The notes under the pieces are model-generated. The model saw only the letters and a program-made list of their open reading frames with translations, made no database searches and was not told the DNA's origin. From Paracentrotus lividus (Eukaryota; Echinodermata; Echinoidea; Camarodonta; Echinidae), in assembly GCA_940671915.1 (NCBI GenBank), contig CALNVZ010003435.1, positions 18,494,623-18,558,622 on the forward strand: DNA of 64,000 nucleotides. Reading direction: 5' to 3'. The translations under genes and the position numbers were made by a program. Each line of letters starts with the position of its first letter. The first letter of the stretch is position 1. This document shows, piece after piece, positions 11,801 to 21,976 of this stretch.

Positions 11801-14800
11801 ATGGTAAATAGGCGAAGTGACATTTAGACCTAAAGGTAATTAGACAAGCTGATTGTAGATGAAATGGAATAAGACCATGTGGGATGAGGCTACACGGTCA
11901 TTAGTCAATGTGGGTTATGACCAATTGGCAATTTGCCATCATTTCTGATGTTGAAACTGGGTTATAATTTGGGTAGCTTCAATTGTATAAATTATACAGT
12001 CTGCATGAAATAGAATGGCACAAGTGGGAAACACTTGTCATAGTATGAAGTATAATAACAACTTTGCAGTGTTTGATATTCCCATAAAGCAGGAAAAACT
12101 GACTTTCTTCTGTATTTTTTTCTATCTCATTTGATGCTGTAGGTTTTGAGATATGATTAGGTTTCTACAGTAAAAAAAAATGATTAGAAAAAAAATCCAT
12201 TGCCAGTGCCAAGATAATAAGTCATAACTGTGATGAACAAAGGGTAAATGTAATTTTGATTCTCTCTATGTATAAAACACAGTCAATGATAGTGTTGGGT
12301 AGCTCACTCTCATTTTAAAATAAAGTGTATCAAAAAGAAGATTCTTTTGGCTTTGATTTGATACAACATACACATAACATTTGTACTTTTTTATACAGAC
12401 TGTGTAATGGACTCTCATGAAACACGCTAACTCTAAAAAGAGAAATGTGACCATTAGAGCATTAAATTTCCACTTCAGAATCTTATTCTGAATATGCTGT
12501 TGATTTCACATTTTCATACGATCATGTAATTCATGTACTAGACTGAATGTCCTTTTTGTTTGATTCTTGTATCAGATATTGAAGGCTGCTTTAGGAATGA
12601 TAGCACCTGATGTAGAAATTCAAGATGGAAAAGGTAGGTACCCCCATACTTAACCCTATAGCACCTAAAGCGCCCGATAGCTTACTCACTAAACCGCCCC
12701 AAACTGCCTGTTTTATGCACACTATAGTCATGATAATATAAAAAAATACATATGTATGTGATCAAACATGCCCATACTTGTTGTGCATTATCCATGGGAT
12801 GGGTACTGTCCGACTCTGCACACACACACAAAAATGTCTTACAAGTATTTCTTATTGAAACACCCTGATGCAAACACAGCAAAACCCTTTCCGTTATGGA
12901 GTAAGCTGACACTTTTCACACAGTCCCAAGGTGCTTAACCCTATTCTGACTGGGCTTTTCAAGAGGAGATTTTGACTGGGGGGGGGGGGGTCAATTTGAC
13001 CCCCCCCCCCCCTGAGATCACGGCCGCGGATAGTCCGATCGCCGCGAAATTTTGCGCGAACGACGCTGCACATGTAAAGGGTGTTGCTGGTATGTTTTTT
13101 TTTTGAAAAAAAAATTCCCGTATTTAATTTATACTAATTTATGCATACTCATGTATGCAAATTTGATGCTTTTTTGTGGAAATCGTTAATATTTTATTAA
13201 TAAACATACATGTAGTTATGAAGCCCAAATTTTTTCTAAAAGTTGCTAAGTAGCAAAGACAACAGTATTGAATTGACAAATTCAGAAATTTCAAATTAAT
13301 TCTTTTGTATTCTATTGTTTTATGAATTTCTTATGTATTCTATTGTTTTTATTTCTTATGTATTTCTTTGTTTTTTTAATTTTTTATGCTTGAGAAATGT
13401 ATTTTGATCAATATAAAGACAAGTTTACTCAATCAAAAGTCTCAGAAGGAACAATTATCAGTGTTATAAAGCAATTTAGAAAAAAGCATTTTTTTTGTAC
13501 ACAAACGCATGCAAAATGACGTTTTTCGTTCAATTTTGGCCTGACATGTGATTACATAATGTTGCGTAACGCGACAACGGAGTGCCCGATTTTTTCGAAC
13601 TTGGTGTCAAAAGTTGCGGGACACTTGAAAGAAAAAAGTCACAAAGCGCTGGGTTGCGATTCACAGCGGTTGCGCGGCAGTCGTGGATTTCGTACAGGGG
13701 GGGTCAAATTGACCCCCCCCCCCAGTCAGAATAGGGTTAAGAGTTAAATATTGAACTTTGACTATTTAAATGATTGCTCATGATGGGGGAATCTCTATTT
13801 TCAGCATTGACCTTCGCTTAAAATATAAAAATAAAAATTGTTATTTGAATGAATCCCCAGTCTCTATGAAGACCTAGTTTCTCTGAAATGGTATTACAGG
13901 TAACTCTGCCTAATTCAAACCTCTTGGGACCATAGAAATTAACTTAGGAGAAAGACTAAATTATATTACATACATATGTACATGTATTTACAGTGAATTG
14001 TCAGTAATAGACTAAAAATTATCAATAATTTGTATTCAGCATACATGTAAGCCATATGTTGTTTTCATTGATTTTTCATGGAGTTAAAATGTTAAATTAG
14101 GTGAAAAATGCAGCTGTTCTATTCAACATGGGAATAGTTTAATAAAATGCTCTTGATTTAATTATTTGTTCTTATTTGGAATTGTCCACATGCACTGCAC
14201 CATGCAGTGAAATGGCAGAGGTGATATAGGTTTAAAGCATTTATTTTTTTATTTTTCAGGAACCATTCTTATTTCCAGTGAAGAAGGAGAGACGGAAGGT
14301 ACATGTAGATATATTTAAAAAATGTTATTTAGCCTTAATTCTTCCCATTGACAGTTAAAGTGAAATTATTGTCCCAGTCATGAAATTGAAATGTGGAAGA
14401 CACTGTATATAAGTGCTTTGGCAAGGTTGATGACAGTCTACCTAAGCATTGTTAAATCTTATTTTGCTGAGAGTCACAAGCACTTACACAGATATGCATG
14501 CATAGGACACCACAAAATGGTCGGGACCCAAACATTTCAGCTGTTTGGTTATATTTTGTGTCATATTATGACTATAAGGGAGTTTACAGTTACCGATAGG
14601 AGCTCTGTGACGTCATTGGGTCAGGGGTCATATGTACGTGGTCTCCTCTATATCAGGAATTCTTATGTGTGAAGTCTATGACACCTTTTGATTTACATAT
14701 GGTTTTCATGCTTTTTATCGCTCATATTGTGAAAATAAGGATGAAGAATCGCACTTGTCTATTGATGAGATAGCCAGTGTATACTTATTCCTATCTTTAT

Positions 14801-17800
14801 TTTGATACCATGTTTATTTAAGTCTCTTTTCTCAACTGAAAGCGAAATTTGTAAGTTACCAACTCGCGTACGGCAAAGCGGCATTGAGTTCGCCGAAACT
14901 AACGGGGCTTGAAATCTCAATATTCGGACCGGTGTGCATAAGTACAGAGTCGGTGTTTTTGCAACTTTCTGGGAGGAAAACGTTAATTAAAGTCATGAAA
15001 ATGTCTCATCATATTATTCAACATGGCAAACGAGAAGGAAAAAACCGACAAAAAGAAATATACAGCTAGATTTTTGTCTGATAAGAATTTGTTGGTTGGT
15101 TGACCCATGGGTTGTCTGTACGGTCGCCGCATTTTATGTACATATGGCCTGACCCCGAAAGTGGATATCGGAGACTCGCGCATGCGCAGATTGTATCTGT
15201 AAACTCCCTTATTAGGGCAATTGAAGAGCAATCTTTTAGTGTGGAGCTTTTTATTATGATATTCTTAACAAATAGCATGAAAAGAACAGAAAAGCTCACA
15301 ATAATTTTCTTAATCTTTCCCACACATTCCCATTACGCTAGATTCCCTTTAATTCTTCCCATTGACAATTAACTCAAGAGTGCCTTTGTGGCAGTTTTGA
15401 ATATTGTGCAATGCATTGTGGAAAAGCTTTTGCCCCACCCCCCTTTGGTTGAAGCATTTAAGAGCGAGTTTGGAAAGTAAATAATTGACCATGAGACCTA
15501 CGTACGTTGATCTTCATCTTCTATTTAATGTAGAGTAATTAAGAGGAATCTATGGCGTTGAAATAATTTGTGTTGATACTGTATAAAGTGTTATGTTCAT
15601 CACAAATTGTCTGTATAAATTGACTAGATGTTAAATGAATAATGTTTAAAAAAGATTAATGAACAATAGAATTACTTGATTGTTACCCCCCAAAAAACAA
15701 AAAAAACAAAAACAAAAAAAAAACAACAGAAAAACAAAACTCAATGGAATAGACTTTGATATCTATGTTAGTTGACTCGAAAATTTATGATAATCATTTT
15801 TTGATTAGCAATAGAATTGTTATTAAAAATACAAAATATTAAATTGAGAGTTTGATATTTGATATTGATGTGGGTCAACTAACATTTAATGAAGATTTTT
15901 ATGACCAATATAATTATTCAATATTTATTAGGAATCGTTGGAAGTGACTGTTATTGATCATTGTGGTTTTTTTTTGTGTGTGTGTTTTCAGATAACATGC
16001 CTAGAATGCTGAGTGAATTCAAAATCATTGGAGGAAGCCGTCTAAAAGCTGATGATTTCCTTCAGAACTATGAGCTTGTTATCAACATCCAGTTTGAGTA
16101 AGTTTATTTGTGATACAGTCCACTGCCATTATAATGAACTGAGCATGGATACAACAGGGTACTATACAGTGCGTATCGAAAAAAAGGTTGATCAATTTTG
16201 GAAGGGGCTATATTCCCAGCTCATCTATCATGGATAATTATTTTTATCATGCAATTGAAGAAGAACTCCTCTCCTTTACAATGATACCTTTCTTGAATCA
16301 TAAATCTAACGCATAATCAAATAAATTGCAAATGAAGGTGGCAGGTACAAAATCCATTTTTCCAAGTTTTTGTCAAAGGATGAAAGACTGAGTGAATGCT
16401 TTCAAAGGAGTCACACTTCATCACACACAATCCTATTCAATGCATCGGACAGCAGGGACAGAATTCACTCATTCTTCTTTCATTGTCGTAAAACTTGGAA
16501 AAAATGGATTTTGTACCGGCCACCTTTATTTGTAATTTATTCCATTATGGGTTACATTTATGATTAAAAAAACATATTGTTGGAAAGTTGAAGAGTTCTT
16601 CTATAATTAAATGTTACATAATGAACAGAAAGAACAAATGAGCTTGGAATATGGGCCCACCAAAAATGGATTACCTTTGTTTTAATGTATTCACTGTACA
16701 GTGCATCCCAGAAAAAAGTAAACCCAACTTTGAGAGCCTCATAATATTAAAGCTTGTGCGACCTTGAAATTTATTTCATTATGAAGAGCAACTTGTATCC
16801 TATTTAATGATACCAAACTTATACCTATGTTTTGACGGATGACTAAGTAGTTGGGCTTTAAAAAATAAGCGTAAAAAGTGCCAAGTACCAAGTTTGAGCA
16901 AAAGCAGCCCTTGCATTTCAATAGATCAAGTAATCCTTTGTTCCTAATGAATGGGCTCAGGAAGGCTTACCTCAAACAAACAATGAATGATCAGAAAGCC
17001 AGTGTTGCTTCTGAGAAAATTTGGTACAAATGGTTTATGATCAAAGTTTTCAGTCATCCATAACAGTACAGGTATAATTCTGGCATCTCTGGATAGAATA
17101 CGAGTTACTCTTTGTCATGATATGAAAATTAATGACACATAAGTTATATAATTTTAATACGAGGCTCTCAAAGTTGGGCTTACTTTTATCTGGGACGCAC
17201 TGTATAATGAGGCAATTCTCACACCTATGTGTTCAGTAATAAGATTTATTTTCAATAAAATGTAATTGTCTTGGTCCTGAAGACCTTGTAAGAACAGGAG
17301 TGGAATGTACATTGCTCACCAGAGGTTAACAAATAATGCACTGGCCTGAGTTCATTAGTCAAAATAACAAGCGCATGAGATAACTTTAGTAATTGTTTGA
17401 AGCCACGACCACGCAGCGGAGTGGCTTTGGACAATTCTTAAGTTATCAAATGAGCTTGTTATTTTGACTAATGAACAATCGTTATTTGTTCTATAAAATG
17501 AGATATATGGATCCTTGTTATTTGATATATATAAATGAATGTCCGAATAAAATTGTAAGTCACCCGTAAAACAACTCGACGTTGTTGTTGTTTTTAAATC
17601 TCTTAGATCTACCGGCACGCGCAAAATGAAGATGAGTTAAATTAGCCTGCACCTAGGCTGCGCAGCGCGTAGTATACGCCCACGTCCCTGCACATCCAGG
17701 GGTAAGATATACAAACACGTATGTGCGCTGCTTCAATTGCTACATGCTGCTCAATTTAGTATTGGCGTCTGATTGAAGCACACGCATGCAATTAGACTTT

Positions 17801-19722
17801 ACTAACTGAACGGTTGTTAGCAAAAAAATGAACCGTTGACGTAACAGTAGAAATGATGCATGTCACGAGATAAGCTCTCAACCAATCATTAGATTAATAG
17901 GATTCATATATCCATTTTATAATTAATAATATATGCAATGATTATTGTAAGAGTTTTAACCTCAATCACATCTGCCAGACCAACACCAAACTGATACCAT
18001 AACAATATATAACTAATGGTAAATTAGTGGTTGGTTTATAGTTAGTCTGAAGTCATTTTCAAGGTGTCACAAAGGCATTACTGAATACGATTATTATTTT
18101 TTTAAATTAAAAAACAAAAAATTTCATAAGAGTACAGAAGTTTTCACATTTCCAAATGAATCAGTGTTACCTCTTCAAATTGGTGCTAATAAAATCTTTA
18201 ACACCTGAATGATAAAACAAATTTTATTTCTGAGCTTGCGTGATTAAGTTGAATTGAATTTATTAAATTCTTTTCTACAGTGCATCTATTAAGTGTTTTA
18301 ATTTGAAGCAGCACTTCCACTTGAAAAAGAAGTACCAGACCTTTTTTTCAAAATGAAACATTACAACATAAAAAATTTGGGCCTGAATAATTGTTTAGAA
18401 GTCCATCTTCATATTGCCAATTTAGAGATTTAATGATTAATTTCAAACATTCTAATTCCTGAATGACAAGACATTCTGGACCAGTAATTGATTAAAATTT
18501 GTCATTGATTTTTCTCTATGTGATCATATGGCAAAGAGGTTACACTTTTACATGCACATGCACATGCATCACTGTAGACTTATGTCTTGTCTTTACACAG
18601 AGAAAAACTGGAGGAGGAGGTGGAGTTTGAGGTTGTCGGCAGGCTTCCCGTGGTCCACAAAGAGGCGGAAGCTAAGTCTGATCAGAAAGAGAGCCAATCG
18701 GCAGCCCAGGCCGAGTCAAATGACCAGGTGTCATCGACCAATGAGAATGGGAAAGGGGCTGGCACCTCTAAAGGTAAATAAGCTCTTTCTCCCCAATTTG
18801 AAATGTGTGTTAAAATCTATGGTCATCACCATTATAGAGCGATTTCACGTGACGTCACGTTGGTGGGCAAACAATAAGGTACCGGTGCACCAGACTGTAA
18901 AAACAATGATTTATCACGGTTTGATGGACATGTTTCTATTGTTTAGCCCACCAACATGGATGAATGATGATGTCACTGGGAATGCTCTATTGAGTACCTC
19001 CTGTTCAGCCTTACTTATTTATCATTGATTTTATTTCTGAAAAATTTTAGTAGTTTTTATTAAATTAGTAATGTATTTCACATTGCACAGTATATAAATC
19101 CTCTCTTCTGCAGTGCCTAAAGAGATTTTTATAATGTTTTCCTTTCATCGTTTTTCATTCATTAAATTTTGAGGATGATGATGATGACTTCATGATTATT
19201 TTATGTTTTCTTTTGTTTAATACTCAGAGAGTTAGAACAACGTTGCATTTTGTTAACAATTAATTATGTTTTGTGTCTCACATAACATACCCCAAACATT
19301 TTTTCATTGTTGGAATTATAGTATTAACATTTATAACATTCATACCCATATTTTTCTAGTATATACTTTCTTACTTTCTGAATTCTAAGCAGTCTTTGAA
19401 CATCCAAAACATTAATATTAATCAAAAGAGAATTGATGTTTTCTTCTGTTACTCAGAGACCCCAAACAACGTTGATGATGACGATGACCTCATGATCCTG
19501 GATGATGATGAAGAGGAAGATGCAGTGGTGGTGGAGGAGGAGAAGAAGATGGAAACAGGCGGTGGTGATAATGGTGAATCAAGGAAGAGAAAGTTATCTG
19601 ATGATGTGGTATCCACCACCGGGGAGGGCGATGTTGTACCCCTGACCAAGAAACAGAGGGTAGCCAACCAGGAGGAAGAAGAACAAGATGAAGATGAGGA
19701 GATTGTTATTCTGGATGATTGA
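2880..19722 (+). CDS. UBA2: SUMO-activating enzyme subunit 2 (UBA2/SAE2), 3' part, 13 exons
   Basis: Catalytic subunit of the heterodimeric SUMO E1 enzyme. It adenylates SUMO with SAE1, forms a thioester on its own cysteine and passes SUMO to UBC9, mainly in the nucleus. Exons: 2880-3001, 3857-4043, 5810-5912, 7684-7820, 8323-8416, 9097-9209, 10663-10764, 11218-11269, 12576-12633, 14260-14298, 15992-16097, 18601-18773, 19457-19722, all with AG/GT borders and compatible phases. About 517 residues are encoded. Window residues C5 and C8 (TECYEC) and C278 and C281 (NCYVC) are the zinc ligands; C20 in [15 protein letters not shown] is the catalytic cysteine. The middle carries [18 protein letters not shown], then the ubiquitin-fold domain ([31 protein letters not shown]). 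The acidic tail has a basic RKRK signal and SUMO-interaction-like EEIVILDD. The 5' exons are outside the window. Exon 11218-11269 is 52 bases where 54 are expected and reads into a stop; I suspect two missing bases. Confidence 0.95.
3220..3262 (+). pseudogene. Relic duplicate of a UBA2 exon start
   Basis: The bases from 3221 can be read [13 protein letters not shown], closely matching [13 protein letters not shown] at the start of the real exon at 3857. The DNA also aligns over about 40 bases with roughly 70 percent identity. A CAG precedes it, but using that acceptor would put the copy out of frame with the upstream exon (phase 2), and similarity ends after about 40 bases. It looks like an old intronic duplication of an exon start that is no longer usable. 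Confidence 0.55.
3313..3834. mobile_element. MITE family A, copy 1 (TA target, about 520 bp)
   Basis: The ends are inverted repeats: the left end 'tatacagtgtgtag' with 'ggtaatccatttttgg' matches the reverse complement of the right end ('aatggattgccc' ... 'acgccttgtata'). The interior is non-coding. Related copies lie at about 16163-16699 and 51470-52015. TA at the borders and CAGTGNGT termini suggest a Tc1/mariner-type non-autonomous element. It stops about 22 bases before the splice acceptor of the UBA2 exon at 3857. Confidence 0.75.
4176..4742. mobile_element. MITE family B, copy 1 (TTAACCCTA ends)
   Basis: It begins 'ttaaccctaaaaagactgg' and ends 'cccagtcttactagggttaa', an inverted terminal repeat. 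Inside are long G-runs, a 'gatcgtcggtcgagatct' motif and AT-rich filler. Copies at 4785-5554 and 12935-13740 share the ends, the G/C-run subterminal blocks and the 'cggccg..gatcg' motif. No transposase is present. It lies in the UBA2 intron between the exons at 3857 and 5810. Confidence 0.7.
4785..5554. mobile_element. MITE family B, copy 2
   Basis: It begins 'ttaaccctaaaaaggccggg' and ends 'ggcccttttagggttaa'. Its left half is the inverted image of the right half of copy 1: both share 'tgtagattacatcgcacact' and 'gcataaattagcat' in opposite orientation. The two adjacent copies therefore form a large imperfect inverted repeat. Near the right end is 'cattacataatgttgcg', also seen in copy 3. Confidence 0.7.
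6152..6763. mobile_element. Palindromic MITE, about 610 bp
   Basis: The ends are 'ttaaaggtggactccggg' and, inverted, 'cccggatgagtcctttaa'. Much of the interior is also mirrored, for example 'gatgatgtcacagtccccct' against 'agggggactgagacatcatc', and 'gttctgcattttttag' with its counterpart. Short open frames inside come from the mirror symmetry and are not genes. It lies in the UBA2 intron before the exon at 7684. Confidence 0.7.
8903..9053. mobile_element. Short MITE, about 150 bp
   Basis: The ends 'tactgtatattaag' and 'cttatacagta' are inverted, and the interior has mirrored 'gcgaaaat' motifs. It sits about 44 bases upstream of the UBA2 exon at 9097, with TA at both borders. Confidence 0.5.
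9256..9410. repeat. Degenerate hairpin element related to 19818-20025
   Basis: It begins 'gggggtgtttcacaaagag', the same start as the hairpin element at 19818, and contains similar 'cacttaa' and 'tgatcatg' stretches. The right end is not intact. It is probably a decayed copy inside a UBA2 intron. Confidence 0.4.
9670..9809. mobile_element. Compact hairpin MITE with perfect terminal repeats
   Basis: It starts 'ggggggcatttcatcaaagg' and ends with the exact reverse complement 'cctttgatgaaatgcccccc'; the match runs about 26 bases. The interior is also partly mirrored ('ttgtcggac' / 'ttgtcggat'). It is about 140 bp, non-coding and in a UBA2 intron. The near-perfect ends suggest recent insertion. 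Confidence 0.7.
10272..10487 (+). mobile_element. tRNA-related repeat (SINE-like)
   Basis: The block 'ctgcatcacttcaccgtgat' through 'ccaggtttcaataacttctg' is shared, inverted, with 50205-50312. Here it is followed by a tRNA-like sequence at 10411-10484. A dispersed unit next to a tRNA-derived head suggests a SINE or tRNA-associated repeat. The order of the parts is unusual for a SINE, so two adjacent repeats are also possible. Confidence 0.4.
10411..10484 (+). pseudogene. tRNA-Thr(AGT)-like pseudogene or SINE head
   Basis: The D arm ('gctcagatggtagagc', with A box), an anticodon loop reading AGT near 10444-10446 and the T arm/B box ('ggttcgaatcccgatg') are present. The acceptor stem does not pair: the 5' side reads 'cttacta' against a 3' side of 'tggtacc'. 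A variable region 'aggtc' is present. I infer a tRNA-derived sequence, not a working tRNA gene. Confidence 0.55.
11359..11556. repeat. Long hairpin, about 200 bp
   Basis: The left arm, with 'gtggtttagttagtccatgg' and 'ggggtttaaaccacgg', is repeated inverted on the right ('ccgtggtttaaacccc', 'ccatggactaactaaaacca'). The centre is 'ttggtattcacaaa' against 'tttgtgaatacca'. The arms are nearly identical. It lies just after the unusual UBA2 exon at 11218. Confidence 0.7.
11556..11930. repeat. Clustered GGTCTA-type minisatellite
   Basis: The motif 'tggtcta' recurs roughly every 17-25 bases ('atggtctactaac', 'tttggtctaacttcc', 'cttggtctattt', 'aatggtctaattgcc'). In the second half the reverse complement 'tagaccaa' or 'tagacca' recurs. 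The block is thus a run of short units in one orientation followed by units in the other. It is non-coding. Confidence 0.6.
12935..13740. mobile_element. MITE family B, copy 3 (about 805 bp)
   Basis: It begins 'ttaaccctattctgactggg' and ends 'cccagtcagaatagggttaa'. Subterminal blocks 'ggggtcaatttgaccccc' and 'gggtcaaattgaccccc' are palindromic. It shares the 'cggccgcggat' motif and 'acataatgttgcgtaac' with the copies at 4176 and 4785. It lies in the UBA2 intron between the exons at 12576 and 14260. Confidence 0.75.
14575..15211. mobile_element. MITE, about 640 bp, with 'taagggagtttacag' ends
   Basis: The inverted ends are 'taagggagtttacag' and 'ctgtaaactccctta'. Inside is a GC-richer block ('cgcgtacggcaaagcgg', 'gaaatctcaatattcgg') that also occurs in the element at 20831-21976 ('gcgtacggcaaaccggg', 'aaatcttgatattcgg'), so the two families are related. 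Open frames here are non-genic. Confidence 0.65.
16163..16699. mobile_element. MITE family A, copy 2
   Basis: It starts 'tatacagtgcgtatcg' and ends near 'caaaaatggattaccttt' ... 'cactgta'. The interior matches copy 1 at 3313 ('tattcccagctcatctat', 'tgaagaagaactcctc', 'ggtggcaggtacaaaatcc'). It inserted just 3' of the UBA2 exon ending at 16097 and directly abuts another element at 16697. Confidence 0.75.
16697..17204. mobile_element. Mariner-type MITE, about 508 bp
   Basis: The left end 'tacagtgcatcccagaaaaa' and the right end, reverse complement 'tacagtgcgtcccagataaa', continue as inverted repeats through 'caactttgagagcctc'. TA borders and a CAGTGCGTCCC terminus are typical of Tc1/mariner elements. 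The interior has no transposase frame. Confidence 0.8.
17351..17474. repeat. Hairpin element, about 124 bp
   Basis: The left end 'ttcattagtcaaaataacaa' is repeated inverted at the right ('ttgttattttgactaatgaa'). The interior carries mirrored 'agttatc' / 'gataact' and a small 'ccacgaccacgcagcggagt' hairpin. It lies in the intron before the UBA2 exon at 18601. The rest of that intron (17475-18600) shows nothing I can name. Confidence 0.65.
18833..18991. mobile_element. Short MITE with CRE-like ends
   Basis: The left end 'tatagagcgatttcacgtga' pairs loosely with the right end ('gtcactgggaatgctcta'). Subterminal 'gttggtgggc' / 'gcccaccaac' is also inverted. It is an AT-flanked small inverted-repeat element in the last UBA2 intron. 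Confidence 0.55.
19160..19255 (+). pseudogene. Scrambled relic of the last UBA2 exon border
   Basis: Bases 19165-19195 ('gaggatgatgatgatgactt', then 'catgatt') resemble the coding 'gatgatgacgatgacctcat' of the last UBA2 exon. Bases 19203-19242 ('tgttttcttttg', 'actcagag', 'aacaacgttg') resemble that exon's acceptor region at 19437-19477. The order is swapped relative to the true exon. It looks like a local duplication of the exon edge followed by decay. Confidence 0.4.
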
Positions 19723-19817
19723 TGATGATCTTGAAATCTGGTAAGGATGGACAACTAGATTCATTATATAAATGTCCTATAGCAAGACATTAATCTAAAT
19801 TTCCCACACTCCACCCA

Positions 19818-20025
19818 GGGGGGTGTTTCACAAAGAGTTAAGTAGACTTAAAGTCACACTAATATGCGCATCCTGTATCATAACGCGCAATCTAATTGAT
19901 AGATTTCTCAATGGTGCGCATACCCTGGGCATGATCTGACCAATTAGGTGTTGCGTAATATACCGCACGCATCTAGGGATTTAAGTCCGATTTCTAAGTC
20001 TACTTAACTCTTTTTGAAACACCCT
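19818..20025. repeat. Hairpin MITE with 'ggtgtttcacaaagagtta' ends
   Basis: The left end 'ggtgtttcacaaagagttaa' and the right end 'ttaactctttttgaaacacc' are inverted. The internal halves 'agtagacttaaagtc' and 'gatttctaagtctact' are also mirrored. It sits just after the UBA2 stop, so it may be in the 3' UTR. A related decayed copy is at 9256. Confidence 0.65.
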
Positions 20026-20033
20026 TCAAGTGA

Positions 20034-20039
20034 AATAAA
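20034..20039 (+). terminator. Candidate UBA2 polyadenylation signal
   Basis: The first AATAAA after the UBA2 stop (about 310 bases downstream) lies just 3' of the hairpin element. Many other AATAAA hexamers follow, so the choice is weak. Confidence 0.3.
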
Positions 20040-20830
20040 TGGGTACCAATAGGAAGACATCCCAGAAAGCTTGTGCACCGCAATAGGAAGCCTACATTTT
20101 GTAGCTATAGACGGGTAAGAAGAGTGCTATTTATGTTATTTAATTATTATCAAAAGAAAGCAGTCACATGTTCGAGACCACTTGATTTTGTATGCCCCAC
20201 AATTATGGTAGGACAGAAACTGAGTAACAAGTGGAGAAAGATGAGAAAATGACAGGAGTTGTTCCAATTATTGTTCTTATCACATAATTTCTAATTGCAA
20301 GAGATATTTGTGGTTTTCAATGTCGATAATGTCCACCAAGTTACAGTGCATGTGAGATTGTTTATTGTAGGTTCATTTCATTAATTGCATGATAATTAGT
20401 CCATATTGAGAAATCTAAATTCTTTCAAAATGTGACAGACTGTAATATCAGAGCTCAAGATTAGGCGCTTTTCATTTTGTATGTTATCATCGGCCTATCT
20501 GTGCGAAAGGTATTGAATGGAAGCTTATCACAAATATTTCTAATAATCTTAGTGGCTTCTTTACGGGTGACGGCCACTGATCTCATCAGTGGTGACGCCA
20601 TCGATTTGGTAAGCTGAGACGAAGCATTTCAAGTTGTCGTTCAGCCTTATGACCGAGAAAAGCTATGAGTGTCACATGTGAAAAAGCCACCATTATTATT
20701 GTTGTTAAATTCATTTGTCAAAAGCTTCCATTCATTACCTCTGGTACAGTCATGTCGATGTCAAAATGCACGATCGAAAAGTACCTACTGCTGTTCAGCT
20801 AACTATTATTTTCAGGAAGTTGCAAGCATA

Positions 20831-21976
20831 ATGCAGGGCTGTGAAATCTCCGATTTTACGCGGAATTCCGATTTTTTCCCTCAAAAACCAATCTACATTT
20901 TCCGCGTTTTTTTTTCCTTCCCGGATCGAGATCCAAAAGTCGGAAACGCGCGCTTCAGAAAAGCGGTAAACTTCAGTTCTCAGCTCAGGCATAATTGTCC
21001 ATAGAAAAGCATATAAACTTCGCACTGAAGTTAGCTAGTATTCTTGCGACGGAAAAAACCACCAAAATTTACCCTTTTTTCAGTAGCTTAATCATTCTTA
21101 CATGCGCACATGCCGACAAACCACCGCTCATAACGTATCCACGCAAGTAGTACCGCGTAACTGACTGCGAAAACAATTCATTGCAGTGTTATGCATAGAA
21201 TATGTGCACGCTCGCCGAGACTTCTTGGAAACACAAGTGGAGCTCATCCAAACGACCGAAAACGTGAGTAATTTATCGTAAATCGCACATGCATTTTAGC
21301 CATTCACATACGGTGAGCGAGCTATACTACCGCCGATCTCAACCCGGAAGCGACATTGACCGCCGATCGCGGTGGCGGAGTGAATTTTGAGCCCCGCTCA
21401 GTCGCGTACGGCAAACCGGGATTGAGATCGCCGAAACCACCGGCGGTCAAAATCTTGATATTCGGACCGGCGTCCGGAATCAGCCGCGCATTTGCAAATT
21501 TGAATTCACAAACACTTTTTGAACTCTTATACATGACTGTATAGAATTGGATTTCACTGCAAAGTTGAGAGTTGCCTGCTGTTTTTTTTTCAACTTGTTA
21601 GAAAATGTTACCAGCAAATGCCAGGTGCCAGGCAGCAGATTATTTAGAAGTACAGACTAACAGTTAACGTTACAGTGTTTGTCCCAGATGCAAATTTTCA
21701 AGCCTCAAATACCAAGGTATGGAAAAAATTAAGTGTTTTTTTCTCAAAAACAGCAATTGAAATTGATAGAAATAGTTTCCAAAATTAGCCTAAGTTGCAC
21801 CAGAGAGCATCTAATACCCCAGAGCTTCCAGGGCCCTAGGCGGGCCCTGGACTCCGGCCTTAAGGGACTTCGCGCTTCGCGCTCGTGATGTGCGCTTCGC
21901 GCACATAGGGTTCGCGCACATTATTCACTTCAGATTTTTTCAGACTTTTTTTTTAACCAGCTCTCACACCCCTGAT
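20831..21976. mobile_element. Probable non-autonomous DNA element, about 1.1 kb
   Basis: The left end 'cagggctgtgaaatct' and the inverted right end (reverse complement 'caggggtgtgagagct') form a terminal repeat. The interior is GC-richer and has a mirrored block at about 21330-21440 ('gatctcaacccgg' / 'ccgggattgagatc') and 'gcgcttcgcgc' repeats near 21870-21910. Short open frames lack any recognisable domain. Confidence 0.5.

Noticed and set aside
14391-15372. Cluster of open frames of 60-93 residues
   Set aside because: They fall inside or at the edges of an inverted-repeat element and lack domains.
21322-21544. Mirror-image open frames on both strands
   Set aside because: They come from an inverted repeat within a DNA element.
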